A stretch of 64,000 bases of DNA from Plantimonas leprariae (lineage in GTDB: Bacteria > Pseudomonadota > Alphaproteobacteria > Rhizobiales > Rhizobiaceae). Within the stretch, counting starts at the first letter, position 1; each line of letters begins with the position of its first letter. Below, piece by piece: positions 36,492 through 46,099 of the stretch. The notes under the pieces are model-generated. The model was not told where the DNA came from. It searched no databases and saw only the letters and a list, made by a program, of their open reading frames with translations. The translations under genes were made by a program, and so were the position numbers. Location: NCBI RefSeq assembly GCF_008802405.1, contig NZ_VZDO01000004.1:280153-344152 (forward strand). Reading direction: 5' to 3'.

Positions 36492-37250
36492 TCAGATCAG
36501 TCGCAAGCCTTTCAGGCTGACATGGCCGGAGCGGCCGACGATGACGTGATCATGGATCGAGATGCCGAGCGGCTTGGCCGTTTCGGCGATGGTCTTCGTC
36601 ATCTCGATATCGGCGCGGGACGGCGTCGGATCGCCGGACGGATGGTTGTGGACGAGGATGATCGCGGTCGCCGCCAGTTCCAGAGCGCGCCGCACCACCT
36701 CGCGCGGATAGACCGGCGTATGGTCGACCGTGCCTACCTGCTGGACCTCATCGGCGATCAGGCCGTTCTTTCGGTCGAGGAACAGGATGCGGAACTCCTC
36801 GCGCGTCTGATGCGCCATCGCCGCCGTGCAATAGTCGATCACCGCCGACCATGAGGACAGGACCTCGCGCGAGCGGATCGCCGACCGCATCGCCCGCTCG
36901 TTCACCGCCGCGACGATGCGAAGGTCGAGCGCCGAGGATTCACCCATGCCGGGCACTTCGGCGAGACGGGCGACGGGGGCGTTCACCACTTCCGACAGGC
37001 TGCCGAAGCGGGCGAGCAGCGCCTTCGCGATCGGCTTCGTGTCGCGCCGGGGGATGAGGCGGAAGAGCAGCAGTTCCAGAAGTTCGTAGTCGGCCAGCGC
37101 GCCGGCGCCGGCCTCGGCGAAACGCTCCCGCAACCTGTCGCGGTGCCCGGCATGCTCTGCCTCGATCGGCTTCGCCGGGCGGACGCTCGCCTCCGCCAGA
37201 CCGGGAAGATCGCCGCCACCGTTGCCCGCTGTCGTCGCGCGGCGCGGCAC
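36492..37250 (-). CDS. radC: RadC family JAMM-domain protein
   Basis: A 252-aa protein with an N-terminal helix-hairpin-helix region ([20 protein letters not shown]) and a C-terminal MPN+/JAMM metal-binding domain, [17 protein letters not shown], near residues 200-216. It was originally named a DNA repair protein, but the role is disputed. It starts three bases after map on the same strand, so map-radC is an operon, common in the Rhizobiales. Confidence 0.92.
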   Translation of the reverse strand: MPRRATTAGNGGGDLPGLAEASVRPAKPIEAEHAGHRDRLRERFAEAGAGALADYELLELLLFRLIPRRDTKPIAKALLARFGSLSEVVNAPVARLAEVPGMGESSALDLRIVAAVNERAMRSAIRSREVLSSWSAVIDYCTAAMAHQTREEFRILFLDRKNGLIADEVQQVGTVDHTPVYPREVVRRALELAATAIILVHNHPSGDPTPSRADIEMTKTIAETAKPLGISIHDHVIVGRSGHVSLKGLRLI

Positions 37251-37253
37251 GGC

Positions 37254-38105
37254 TCAGGCGACCGCGCCGTACTGCGCGCCGATGTCGAGGAACGGTGTGT
37301 CGAGCCCGGCGGGCGAGAAGGTGAAGACCTCGCAACCGGTTTCCGTCACGCCGACGGTGTGCTCGTATTGCGCCGAAAGCGTGCGGTCGCGCGTCACCGC
37401 CGTCCAGCCGTCGCTCAGCACCTTCACGTGCGGCCGGCCGAGATTGATCATCGGCTCGATGGTGAAGATCATGCCGGGGCGCATCTCGGCGCCTTCGCCG
37501 CGCCGGCCGTAGTGGAGCACGTTCGGCGCGTCGTGGAACAGCTTGCCGACGCCGTGGCCGCAGAAATCGCGCACTACCGAGCAGCGCTCGCTCTCGGCAT
37601 AGGTCTGGATCGCAGCGCCGATGTCGCCCATGCGCGCGCCGGGTTTCACCTCGGCGATGCCGAGCATCAGGGAGCGGTAGGTCACCTCGCACAGGCGCTC
37701 CGCCGCGCGCTTCACGCGCCCGACCGGATACATGCGCGATGCGTCGCCGTGGTAACCGTCGACGATGAAGGTCACGTCGATGTTGACGATGTCACCCTCG
37801 CGCAGCGGCTTGTCGTTCGGGATGCCGTGGCAGACGACGTGGTTGATCGAGGTGCAGGTGCTTTTCATGTAGCCGCGATAGTTCAGCGTCGCGGGCACGG
37901 TTCCGGCATCGATCGCGTAGCGCATGACGAAGCGGTCGATCTCGTCGGTCGTGACGCCGGGCTTCACCACGTCCACCAGCGCGTCGAGGCAGCGGGCGGT
38001 GAGCTGGCAGGCCGTCCGCATGCCTTCGAACGCCTCGGGGCCGTAGAGGCGGATCGCGCCGGTGTTGCGGGCGGGAAGGATTTCGGCTTCGAGATAGCTC
38101 GTCAT
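37254..38105 (-). CDS. map: type I methionine aminopeptidase
   Basis: Removes the initiator methionine from nascent proteins. The product is 283 aa. The five metal ligands sit in VNIDVTFIVDGYHGDASRM (two Asp), FCGHGVGKLFHDAP (His), FTIEPMINLG (Glu) and QYEHTVGV (Glu). I choose ATG 38105 (MTSYLEAE) over 38153, as relatives start here, but no strong ribosome site is seen for either. It leads the map-radC pair. Confidence 0.93.
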   Translation of the reverse strand: MTSYLEAEILPARNTGAIRLYGPEAFEGMRTACQLTARCLDALVDVVKPGVTTDEIDRFVMRYAIDAGTVPATLNYRGYMKSTCTSINHVVCHGIPNDKPLREGDIVNIDVTFIVDGYHGDASRMYPVGRVKRAAERLCEVTYRSLMLGIAEVKPGARMGDIGAAIQTYAESERCSVVRDFCGHGVGKLFHDAPNVLHYGRRGEGAEMRPGMIFTIEPMINLGRPHVKVLSDGWTAVTRDRTLSAQYEHTVGVTETGCEVFTFSPAGLDTPFLDIGAQYGAVA

Positions 38106-38195
38106 CGCGGCAATCGATATTCGCGCTGGGTCCTGATCCCCGTCATGTCGCATCGAAGCGGCGGGGCCGCAAGCCTCAGGGCCGGCGGCGCCTCC

Positions 38196-40025
38196 CTACG
38201 AGCGCACGCGGACGTATGAGCCGGGCGCGTCCTCGATCGGATGGAGCGTCTCGCCGCCGGGCGTCCGCGCCGGCACCTGCGGTCCGGCCAGCGGCGCGAT
38301 CCAGCTCTGCCAGTGCGGCCACCACGAGCCTTTCGTCTCGCTCGCCTGCAGCAGCCATTCCTCGTAGGGCGTTTCGGCGGATGGTCGCGGCCCCGTCCAG
38401 AACTGATACTTCTGCTTGTCGGGCGGGTTCACCACGCCGGCGATGTGGCCGGAGCCGCTGACGACGAAGGTGACGTCCGAACCGAGGAAACGGCTTCCGG
38501 TATAAACGCTGAGCGCCGGGGCGATGTGATCCTCCCGGGTCGCCAGGTTGTAGACCGGGATCTCGACCTTCGACAGGTCGACCGTATGGCCGCCGATCTC
38601 CATCCGCCCGGTGGACAGGCGGTTCTCGAGATAGCAGTTCCGCAGATAGAACAGGTGGTTCGCGCGCGGCATGCGCGTCGCGTCGGCGTTCCAGTGCAGG
38701 AGGTCGAAGGGCAGCGGGTCCTTGCCGCGCAGGTAGTTGTTGACGAAGTACGGCCAGATCAGGTCGCCCGCCCGCAGCATGTTGAAGGCGGCGGCCATGC
38801 GGCTGCCGTCGAGGTAGCCCTTGGCCTGCATGACGTCGGCGAGCGAGGCGAGCTGCTCCTCGTCGACGAAGACCTTCAGGTCGCCGGCATGGGTGAAGTC
38901 GATCTGGGTCGTTAGGAAGGTGGCGGAGCGGATCCGCTCGTCGCCGATGCTTTTCAGATAGGCGAGCGCCGCGCCGAGAAGCGTGCCGCCGACGCAGTAG
39001 CTGACGGCGTTCACCTCTGCCTCGCCGGTCGCCTGCCGAATCGTGTCGAGCCCGAAGACGATCCCGTCGTGGATGTAATCGCGCCAATCCTTCGCGGCGT
39101 GGCTTTCGTCCGGGTTGACCCATGACAGGACGAAGACGGTGTGCCCCTGTTCCACCGCCCAGCGGATGAACGACTTTGCCGGGTTGAGGTCGAGGACGTA
39201 GAACTTGTTGATCCAGGGAGGGACGATCAGGAGCGGCCGCTGCAGCACGGTTTCGGTGGAGGCTGCGTACTGGATCACCTGGCAGACGTCCGTCTGGGCG
39301 ATCACCTTGCCGGGCGTCAGCGCCATGTCGCGTCCGACCTCGAACGCGGCCGTAGCGACCTGCCGCAGGCGCAGGGTTCCGTTTCCGGCCGCCATGTCCT
39401 CCGCGAACATCGCCATGCCCCGCACGAGGTTGGCCCCGTTCGAAGCCATCGTCTCCTGCAGAAGCTCGGGATTGGTCAGGAGGAAGTTGGAGGGCGAGGC
39501 CGCGTGCATGAGCTGGCGCATGTAGAAGGCCGCCTTGCCGCGCGTGTGGGGATCGATGTTCTGCGCCTGCACCACGAGATCGTCCGCCCAGGCGGCGGCG
39601 GAAAGATAGAAGCGCCGCAGCGCGTCGTAGAAGGGGTTTCGCGTCCATTCCGGATGCGCGAAGCGCTTGTCCGAGATCGCCTGCTTCGCGGGCGACCCGG
39701 CGTCGTCCGAGGGCTTCAGCGCTTCGCTCCATGCGCCGAAATAGCCGGCGATCAGGTTCGACTGCGCTTCCGCCAGCCGGCGTGGATCGGTGAGCCAGAA
39801 ATCCGCGACCTTGGACAAGGTGCCGAAGAAGTCCGCCGCGGTGATCGGCCCGGCGTCGACGGCTTCGCCGCGCTCGCGCGGTGCGATCCAGGCGGACGCC
39901 GCCTTGCCGGCGAGTTCCACGACGCGCGCCATGTTGCGCGCGAACTCCTCCGGATCGGCGGGAGCGTAGCGCGCCGTGCCGTCACCATCGGTCGCCTTGC
40001 CGTTTCCGCTCGCCTCGACGGACAT
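38196..40025 (-). CDS. phaC: class I poly(3-hydroxyalkanoate) synthase
   Basis: Polymerises (R)-3-hydroxyacyl-CoA into PHA granules. The product is 609 aa, the usual length. The lipase-box-like catalytic motif SYCVGGTLL has Cys344. The Asp of the triad is in ATREDHIAP, and the His lies in SGSGHIAGVVNPP near residue 515. The PhaC N-terminal domain covers about 100-270. A divergent lipoprotein gene lies 154 bases away. No phaAB or phaR is nearby. Confidence 0.95.
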   Translation of the reverse strand: MSVEASGNGKATDGDGTARYAPADPEEFARNMARVVELAGKAASAWIAPRERGEAVDAGPITAADFFGTLSKVADFWLTDPRRLAEAQSNLIAGYFGAWSEALKPSDDAGSPAKQAISDKRFAHPEWTRNPFYDALRRFYLSAAAWADDLVVQAQNIDPHTRGKAAFYMRQLMHAASPSNFLLTNPELLQETMASNGANLVRGMAMFAEDMAAGNGTLRLRQVATAAFEVGRDMALTPGKVIAQTDVCQVIQYAASTETVLQRPLLIVPPWINKFYVLDLNPAKSFIRWAVEQGHTVFVLSWVNPDESHAAKDWRDYIHDGIVFGLDTIRQATGEAEVNAVSYCVGGTLLGAALAYLKSIGDERIRSATFLTTQIDFTHAGDLKVFVDEEQLASLADVMQAKGYLDGSRMAAAFNMLRAGDLIWPYFVNNYLRGKDPLPFDLLHWNADATRMPRANHLFYLRNCYLENRLSTGRMEIGGHTVDLSKVEIPVYNLATREDHIAPALSVYTGSRFLGSDVTFVVSGSGHIAGVVNPPDKQKYQFWTGPRPSAETPYEEWLLQASETKGSWWPHWQSWIAPLAGPQVPARTPGGETLHPIEDAPGSYVRVRS

Positions 40026-40179
40026 GGTCCTATCCTCCCGCCCCAGAGAAGGCGTGGAAACGGCGTTTTGTTCAAGTCCGGCTTACGCGAGGCGGATGGG
40101 GTCCGCCGCGGCGCGCGCCCGACGGGTTCCCGCGTCGGCGACTTTCGGTTATGAATGACGATCCTTGGCGTTTCGGGTG

Positions 40180-40665
40180 ATGACGATGCGGGCATGGTCG
40201 CGATGCTTGTTGCTTGCCGGTGCGGCCGCCGCCGTGGCGCCGCTTGCCGCGTGCAACATCATTCCGCCGGAAGGCCCGTCGCTGATCGCGCAGCGGCCGA
40301 ACCGCGACTTCGGCCCTTCCAGCCAGCGGCAGGACAAGAACGGCTATCCGCTGCTCGGGGCCTTTCCCGGCGCTGCCGCGAAGCAGCTCGATCCGAATGC
40401 CGTCGCGCAGGACCGGGCGGGAATGCTCGCCGCTGCGAACCAGCAGAACAACGAGGTCCGCTCGGCCTCGGCCGAGTACCAGCAGTCCGTCGCCGAGGCG
40501 CAGGCCATCCGCGCCCAGCACCAGCAGGACGTGCAGGCGATCACATCGACGCAGAGCCGCAGCGACTCGGCGCGCAAGAGCAACGAGGACGTGATCCGGC
40601 AGATCGAACAGGGCTCCACGACCTCTTCCGGACAGACGACGCCACCTTCGGATTCGGGACGATGA
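40180..40665 (+). CDS. putative lipoprotein with coiled-coil-like C-terminus
   Basis: A 161-aa protein. The signal peptide MTMRAWSRCLLLAGAAAAV ends in a lipobox, LAAC, near residue 25. The mature region has a proline-rich segment, then a helical, Gln/Ala/Ser-rich stretch (EYQQSVAEAQAIRAQHQQDV) that may form a coiled coil, and a Ser/Thr-rich tail. The start is ATG 40180 or 40186. Its TGA overlaps the aminotransferase ATG (ATGA), so it is coupled. No family is recognised. Confidence 0.7.
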   Translation: MTMRAWSRCLLLAGAAAAVAPLAACNIIPPEGPSLIAQRPNRDFGPSSQRQDKNGYPLLGAFPGAAAKQLDPNAVAQDRAGMLAAANQQNNEVRSASAEYQQSVAEAQAIRAQHQQDVQAITSTQSRSDSARKSNEDVIRQIEQGSTTSSGQTTPPSDSGR

Positions 40666-41882
40666 GCGAGGAATTCCACAAGATCCGCCGGCTGCCGCCC
40701 TACGTCTTCGAGGAGGTGAACCGCCTGAAGGCGGCGGCGCGTGCCCGCGGCGCGGATATCGTCGACCTCGGCATGGGCAACCCGGACCTGCCGACGCCGA
40801 GCTTCGTGGTGGACAAGCTTTGCGAGGCGGCCCGCGACCCGCGCGCCCACCGCTATTCCGCCTCGAAGGGCATCGCCGGGCTCCGGCGGGCGCAGGCCGG
40901 CTACTACGAGCGGCGTTTCGGCGTGAAGCTCGATCCGAACCGGCAGGTCGTCGCGACGCTCGGCTCGAAGGAAGGCTTCGCCAATATGGCGCAGGCGATC
41001 ACCGCGCCGGGCGACGTGATCCTTTGCCCGAACCCGACCTATCCGATCCACGCCTTCGGCTTCCTGATGGCGGGCGGCACGATTCGCTCGATCCCGGCCG
41101 AGCCCGGCGACGAACTGCTCGCCGCCGTAGACCGCGCGGTGCGCCACTCGATCCCGAAGCCGCTCGCGATCGTCCTGAACTATCCATCGAACCCGACGGC
41201 CTATGTCGCGGGCCTCGACTTCTACGCCGAGGTCGTCGCGCTCGCGAAGAAGCACGAGATCATCGTGCTGTCGGACCTCGCCTATGCCGAGATCTTCTTC
41301 GACGATGCGCCGCCGCCGTCGATCCTGCAGGTGCCGGGAGCCATCGACGTCGCCGTCGAGTTCACCTCGATGTCGAAGACCTTCTCCATGCCCGGCTGGC
41401 GCATCGGCTTCGCGGTCGGCAACGAGCGGCTGATCGCGGCGCTGGCGCGGGTGAAATCCTATCTCGACTACGGCGCGTTCACGCCGATCCAGGTGGCCGC
41501 GACCGCCGCGCTGAACGGCGGCGACAACGCCATCGGCGAGGTGCGCTCGATCTACCGCAAGCGGCGGGATGTGCTGGTGGAAAGCTTCGGCCGGGCCGGC
41601 TTCCCGGTGCCGGCGCCGTCCTCGACCATGTTCGCCTGGGCTCCGATCCCGGAGCCGTATCGGCGGCTCGGGAGCCTCGAATTCTCCAAGCTCCTCGTGG
41701 AAAAGGCGGACGTCGCGGTGGCGCCCGGCATCGGCTTCGGCGAGTACGGCGACGAGTTCGTGCGCATTGCCTTGGTGGAGAACGAGCACCGCATCCGGCA
41801 GGCCGCGCGCAACATCAAGCGGTTCCTTGCGCCCGCGCAGGAAGCGCGGCAGAACGTCGTGACGTTCAGCCGCTCGGCCTGA
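40662..41882 (+). CDS. PLP-dependent class I/II aminotransferase (AlaC/DapL-like)
   Basis: A 406-aa fold-type I aminotransferase. The PLP lysine is in SMSKTFSMPGWRIGF near residues 239-253. LNYPSNPTAYVA near 175 and the YSASKGIAGLRRA and GMGNPDLPTPS segments are typical of the AlaC (glutamate-pyruvate) and LL-diaminopimelate aminotransferase-like group. Being upstream of hom fits an amino-acid biosynthetic role, yet the exact substrate is not determined. ATG 40662 overlaps the lipoprotein stop. Confidence 0.88.
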   Translation: MSEEFHKIRRLPPYVFEEVNRLKAAARARGADIVDLGMGNPDLPTPSFVVDKLCEAARDPRAHRYSASKGIAGLRRAQAGYYERRFGVKLDPNRQVVATLGSKEGFANMAQAITAPGDVILCPNPTYPIHAFGFLMAGGTIRSIPAEPGDELLAAVDRAVRHSIPKPLAIVLNYPSNPTAYVAGLDFYAEVVALAKKHEIIVLSDLAYAEIFFDDAPPPSILQVPGAIDVAVEFTSMSKTFSMPGWRIGFAVGNERLIAALARVKSYLDYGAFTPIQVAATAALNGGDNAIGEVRSIYRKRRDVLVESFGRAGFPVPAPSSTMFAWAPIPEPYRRLGSLEFSKLLVEKADVAVAPGIGFGEYGDEFVRIALVENEHRIRQAARNIKRFLAPAQEARQNVVTFSRSA

Positions 41883-41917
41883 CACAGACGACGCCACCCG
41901 CCGCCGAAGGACCAGCC

Positions 41918-43222
41918 ATGCCCACCCCCTTGCGAATCGGCGTCGCCGGCCTCGGCACCGTCGGCGCTTCTCTCGTGCGGCTGATCGCCGAGAAGGGTGA
42001 GGGCTACGCGCAGCGGGCCGGGCGGCCGTTGAGCGTTACCGCCGTCAGCGCCCGCGACCGCTCCAAGGACCGCGGGCTCGACCTCGGCACGCAGGAATGG
42101 TTCGACGATCCGGTCGAACTCGCCGCGAAAGCCGACATCGACCTCTTCGTCGAACTCGTCGGCGGCTCCGAGGGTGCGGCGCTGGAAGCGGTCAAGGCGG
42201 CCTTGAGCCGCGGGCTGCCGGTCGTCACGGCTAACAAGGCGCTGCTCGCGCATCACGGCGTCGCGTTGGCGAAGCTCGCGGCGCGGAAGAACGCCGTCGT
42301 CGCCTTCGAGGCGGCGGTGGCCGGCGGCATCCCGATCATCAAGACGCTGCGCGAGGCGCTGCGCGGCAACTCGGTCAGCCGCGTCTACGGCATCCTCAAC
42401 GGCACCTGCAACTACATGCTGACGCGGATGGAGCGGGAGGGCCTGAGCTTCGGCGAGTGCCTGAAGGAAGCGCAGCGGCTCGGCTACGCGGAGGCCGACC
42501 CGACCTTCGACATCGGCGGCTTCGACGCCGCCCACAAGCTGACCGTCCTGACCTCGCTCGCCTTCGGCTCCGAGATCGATTTGGAGTCGGTGTTCGTCGA
42601 GGGCATCGAATCGATCGCCAGCGAGGACATCCGCGCCGCCGCCGACCTCGGCTACCGGATCAAGCTTCTCGCGGTCGCGCAGCGCACCGAAAGCGGCATC
42701 GAGCAGCGCGTGCATCCGGCCATGGTTCCTGCAAGTTCGGCGATCGCGCAGGTCGACGGCGTCACGAACGCCGTTGCGGTGGATACGGACCTCCTCGGCT
42801 CGATCCTCCTTGCCGGACCAGGCGCCGGCGGCAACGCGACGGCGTCGGCGGTACTGTCCGACATCCTCGACATCGCCAGCGGCACGCGGATCGCGACGCT
42901 CGGCCTGCCGCCCGCCAACCTCGTACCCTACCGCCGGGCACGCATGCGGGCGCACGAAGGCGGCTACTACATCCGCCTCAGCGTCCACGACCGGGTCGGT
43001 GTCTTCGCTTCGATCGCGCGGCGAATGGCTGAGAACGCCATCTCGCTGGAATCGATCGTCCAGCGAAAGCTGGCCGGGCACGAGGCCGACGAGACCGCGC
43101 CGGTGATTCTCATCACGCACGAGACGACGGAAGCGGCGGTGCGGCGCGCCATCGACGCCATCTCGCGCGACGGCCACCTGTCGGGCGAGCCGCGCATGAT
43201 CCGCATCGAGCCGCTCGACTGA
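41918..43222 (+). CDS. hom: homoserine dehydrogenase
   Basis: Reduces aspartate semialdehyde to homoserine for threonine and methionine synthesis. The product is 434 aa. The NAD(P)-binding motif GVAGLGTVGASLVRL lies near residues 8-22. The catalytic region EAAVAGGIPIIKTLREAL and NGTCNYMLTRME follow near 130-175. The C-terminal ACT domain (IRLSVHDRVGVFASIARRM onward, about 350-425) implies feedback regulation, probably by threonine. It is co-directional with the aminotransferase, glpX and recJ genes. Confidence 0.96.
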   Translation: MPTPLRIGVAGLGTVGASLVRLIAEKGEGYAQRAGRPLSVTAVSARDRSKDRGLDLGTQEWFDDPVELAAKADIDLFVELVGGSEGAALEAVKAALSRGLPVVTANKALLAHHGVALAKLAARKNAVVAFEAAVAGGIPIIKTLREALRGNSVSRVYGILNGTCNYMLTRMEREGLSFGECLKEAQRLGYAEADPTFDIGGFDAAHKLTVLTSLAFGSEIDLESVFVEGIESIASEDIRAAADLGYRIKLLAVAQRTESGIEQRVHPAMVPASSAIAQVDGVTNAVAVDTDLLGSILLAGPGAGGNATASAVLSDILDIASGTRIATLGLPPANLVPYRRARMRAHEGGYYIRLSVHDRVGVFASIARRMAENAISLESIVQRKLAGHEADETAPVILITHETTEAAVRRAIDAISRDGHLSGEPRMIRIEPLD

Positions 43223-43318
43223 TCCGCGGCGCGGGCCCGCATCGTCCATCGACTTCCCGCGCCGGCCGGCCTATGGCGGTCGGGCATACCCCTTGAGATC
43301 GCAGGTGTCTCCTTGAGC

Positions 43319-44296
43319 ATGGGATCGACGGAGCGAATGGATCGCGGCCTCACCATCGAGATCGCGCGCGTCGTGGAAGCCGCGGCCGTCGCGGCAGCGA
43401 GCGTCCGGGGCCGGGGCGACGAGAAGGCTGCCGACCAGAAGGCGGTGGACGCCATGCGTGCGCAGCTGGGCAGCCTGCCCGTCGACGGCCGGATCGTCAT
43501 CGGCGAGGGCGAGCGCGACGAGGCCCCCATGCTCTATATCGGCGAAACGGTCGGGACGGGGCAGGGCCCCGGCGTCGACATCGCGCTCGATCCGCTGGAA
43601 GGCACGACGGTCTGTGCCAAGAACCTGCCGAACTCGCTGTCGGTGATCGCCATCGCCGCGCGCGGCAGCCTCTTGAACGCGCCCGACGTATACATGGACA
43701 AGATCGCAGTCGGCCCCGGCTACCCGGAAGGCGTCATCGACTTGGCGCGGCCGGCGCGGGAGAACGTCCTGGCGCTGGCCCGCGAGAAGGGCGTTCCCGT
43801 CGGCGAGATCACCGCCTGCATTCTCGACCGGCCGCGGCATGCGCAGCTCATCGAGGAGATCCGCGCGGCCGGGGCGGCGATCCGGCTGATCGGCGACGGC
43901 GACGTCGCCGGCGTCATCCATACGTCGGACCCCGAGGAGACCGGCATCGACATCTATCTCGGCATCGGCGGCGCGCCCGAAGGCGTCCTCGCCGCCGCGG
44001 CGCTGCTCTGCGTCGGCGGCCAGATGCAGGGGCGGCTGCGGCTCGACACGCTGGACAAGCGCGCCCGCGCCGAGACGATGGGCATCACCGACCCGAACCG
44101 AGTCTACACGCTGAACGACATGGCGCGCGGCGACGTGATCTTCGCCGCGACGGGCGTGACCGACGGCAACCTGCTCGACGGCGTGCGCTTCTATCGCGAC
44201 CGGATCGAGACGCACACCGTGGTCATGCGCTCCGCGACGAAGACGCATCGCGAGATCCGCGCGCGGCACTACGACCGTTCGAAGTTCGCGCTCTGA
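43319..44296 (+). CDS. glpX: class II fructose-1,6-bisphosphatase
   Basis: Hydrolyses fructose 1,6-bisphosphate in gluconeogenesis; the Li+-sensitive GlpX type. The product is 325 aa. The metal motifs are VIGEGERDEAPML near residues 59-71 and ALDPLEGTT near 88-96, with GIGGAPEGVLAAAAL near 215. ATG 43319 is taken as start; TTG 43313, which has AGGTG at better spacing, is a real alternative. The hom-glpX-recJ order is common in Rhizobiales. Confidence 0.94.
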   Translation: MGSTERMDRGLTIEIARVVEAAAVAAASVRGRGDEKAADQKAVDAMRAQLGSLPVDGRIVIGEGERDEAPMLYIGETVGTGQGPGVDIALDPLEGTTVCAKNLPNSLSVIAIAARGSLLNAPDVYMDKIAVGPGYPEGVIDLARPARENVLALAREKGVPVGEITACILDRPRHAQLIEEIRAAGAAIRLIGDGDVAGVIHTSDPEETGIDIYLGIGGAPEGVLAAAALLCVGGQMQGRLRLDTLDKRARAETMGITDPNRVYTLNDMARGDVIFAATGVTDGNLLDGVRFYRDRIETHTVVMRSATKTHREIRARHYDRSKFAL

Positions 44297-44300
44297 CGGC

Positions 44301-46094
44301 ATGAGCATGGCGGAGCGGCGGAGTTTCCTCGGCGTCGAGCATTCGGTGCTCGGTCAGCGCTGGGAACACGCGCTGGACTCGCGGGAGGAAGCTGCGGCCA
44401 CGCGGATGGCGCAGGACACCGCCATTCCGGATGTCGTCTGCCGCGTCCTCGCCGGGCGCGGCGTCGAGGCGTCGCGTGCGCAGGCGTTCTTCCACCCGAC
44501 GATCCGCGACCTGATGCCGGACCCGTCGCGCTTCACCGACATGGATGCGGCAGCGGCGCGGCTGGCGGACGCCATCGAGCGGCGGGAATCGATCGCGATC
44601 TTCGGCGACTACGACGTCGACGGCGCCGCTTCCTCGGCACTGCTGCGGCTTTACCTCGAACGGCTGGGTCTCAAGGCCGCGATCCGCATTCCCGATCGTC
44701 TGACGGAAGGATACGGCCCGAACCCTGCCATCGTCCGTGAACTGGCGGACGGCGGCGCGACCCTCGTCGTCACCGTCGACTGCGGCACGACGAGCCACGA
44801 CGCGCTGGACGAGGCGAAACGCCTCGGGCTCGACGTGATCGTACTGGATCACCATCAGACCGGCCCGAACCTTCCGGCGGCCGCGGCGATCGTCAATCCG
44901 AACCGGCAGGACGACCTGTCGGGGCAGGGGATGCTCTGCGCCGCGGGCGTGGTGTTCATGACGCTGACGGCCGTTTCGCGCGAACTTCGGCGGCGCGGGC
45001 GGGCTGCTGCTGCCTTGCCCGACCTGATGGAGTTCCTCGACCTCGTCGCGCTGGCGACCGTCTGCGACGTGGTTCCGCTCGTCGGGCTGAACCGCGCCTT
45101 CGTGGTGCGGGGCCTTGCGGTCATGCGCCAGAGCCGCAACCCCGGCTTGAACGCGCTCGCCCGCGTTGCCGGGCTGACGGTCGCGGGCGACGTCTACCAT
45201 CTCGGCTACATCCTCGGGCCGCGCATCAATGCCGGCGGCCGGATCGGACGGGCCGACCTCGGCGCGACTCTGCTCACCGCCCCGAACGAGGGCGTCGCCA
45301 CCGAGATCGCGGCGGAACTGCATCTCCTGAACGAGGAGCGGCAGGGCATGGAGCGGCGCATGCTCGCCGAGGCGGAGAGCGAGGTCGCCGCCGAGATCGG
45401 GACGGGCGAAGGGCCGGCGATCCTGATCGCCGCGCGTGATAGCTGGCATCCGGGCATCGTCGGGCTGATCGCGGCGCGGCTGAAGGAGCGCTACGCCCGC
45501 CCGGCCGTCGCGATCGCCTTCGACGCGACCGGGCGCGGCACGGGTTCCGGCCGCTCGGCGACGGGCCTCGATCTCGGCGCGCTGGTTCGCGACGCGGTGG
45601 AGGCCGGCATCCTGCTGAAAGGCGGCGGTCACGCCATGGCGGCGGGCCTCACCGTCGAGCGGCATCGCCTCGGCGATTTCCGCGCTTTCGCCGAGGAGGA
45701 GTCGCGACGGGCGCTCGGATCCTTCCGCCAGCAGGGGCGCCTCGCGATCGACGGCGCTCTCGCGGCGATGGGTGCAACGACGAGCCTCGTCGCGGAAGTC
45801 GAGCGCGCCGGCCCGTACGGCGCCGGCCACGCGCAGCCCGTCTTCGCGCTGCCGCGCCACCGCATCGCGACGGCGGCCGTGGTCGGCAAAGGGCACGTAC
45901 GCGTTTCGCTCACCGGCGCGGACGGCGGCGCCGTCTCGGCGATCGCGTTCCGGTCGGCCGATACGGAACTCGGACGACGTCTTATCGCGCGCGGCGATCC
46001 GATCCACGCCGCCGGCACGCTGTCCGTCGACCGCTACCGCGGGCGGGAAACGGTATCCTTCCGCATCCTCGACATCGCCAACGTCAAACGCTGA
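44301..46094 (+). CDS. recJ: single-stranded-DNA-specific exonuclease RecJ
   Basis: A 5'-3' ssDNA exonuclease in recombination and mismatch repair. The product is 597 aa. The DHH-family motifs are visible: FGDYDVDGAASSALL near residues 95-109, VTVDCGTTSHDAL near 155-167, the DHH motif in VLDHHQTG near 180-187, and GGGHAMAAGLTVER (DHHA1) near 440-453. The start is ATG 44301, or ATG 44307 two codons on. It is four bases after glpX and probably in the same transcript. Confidence 0.95.
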   Translation: MSMAERRSFLGVEHSVLGQRWEHALDSREEAAATRMAQDTAIPDVVCRVLAGRGVEASRAQAFFHPTIRDLMPDPSRFTDMDAAAARLADAIERRESIAIFGDYDVDGAASSALLRLYLERLGLKAAIRIPDRLTEGYGPNPAIVRELADGGATLVVTVDCGTTSHDALDEAKRLGLDVIVLDHHQTGPNLPAAAAIVNPNRQDDLSGQGMLCAAGVVFMTLTAVSRELRRRGRAAAALPDLMEFLDLVALATVCDVVPLVGLNRAFVVRGLAVMRQSRNPGLNALARVAGLTVAGDVYHLGYILGPRINAGGRIGRADLGATLLTAPNEGVATEIAAELHLLNEERQGMERRMLAEAESEVAAEIGTGEGPAILIAARDSWHPGIVGLIAARLKERYARPAVAIAFDATGRGTGSGRSATGLDLGALVRDAVEAGILLKGGGHAMAAGLTVERHRLGDFRAFAEEESRRALGSFRQQGRLAIDGALAAMGATTSLVAEVERAGPYGAGHAQPVFALPRHRIATAAVVGKGHVRVSLTGADGGAVSAIAFRSADTELGRRLIARGDPIHAAGTLSVDRYRGRETVSFRILDIANVKR

Positions 46095-46099
46095 AGCGT

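Noticed and set aside
43223..43318. Riboswitch or attenuator around hom/glpX
   Set aside because: Only 96 bases between hom and glpX and 35 between the aminotransferase and hom; no structured element or leader peptide is visible.
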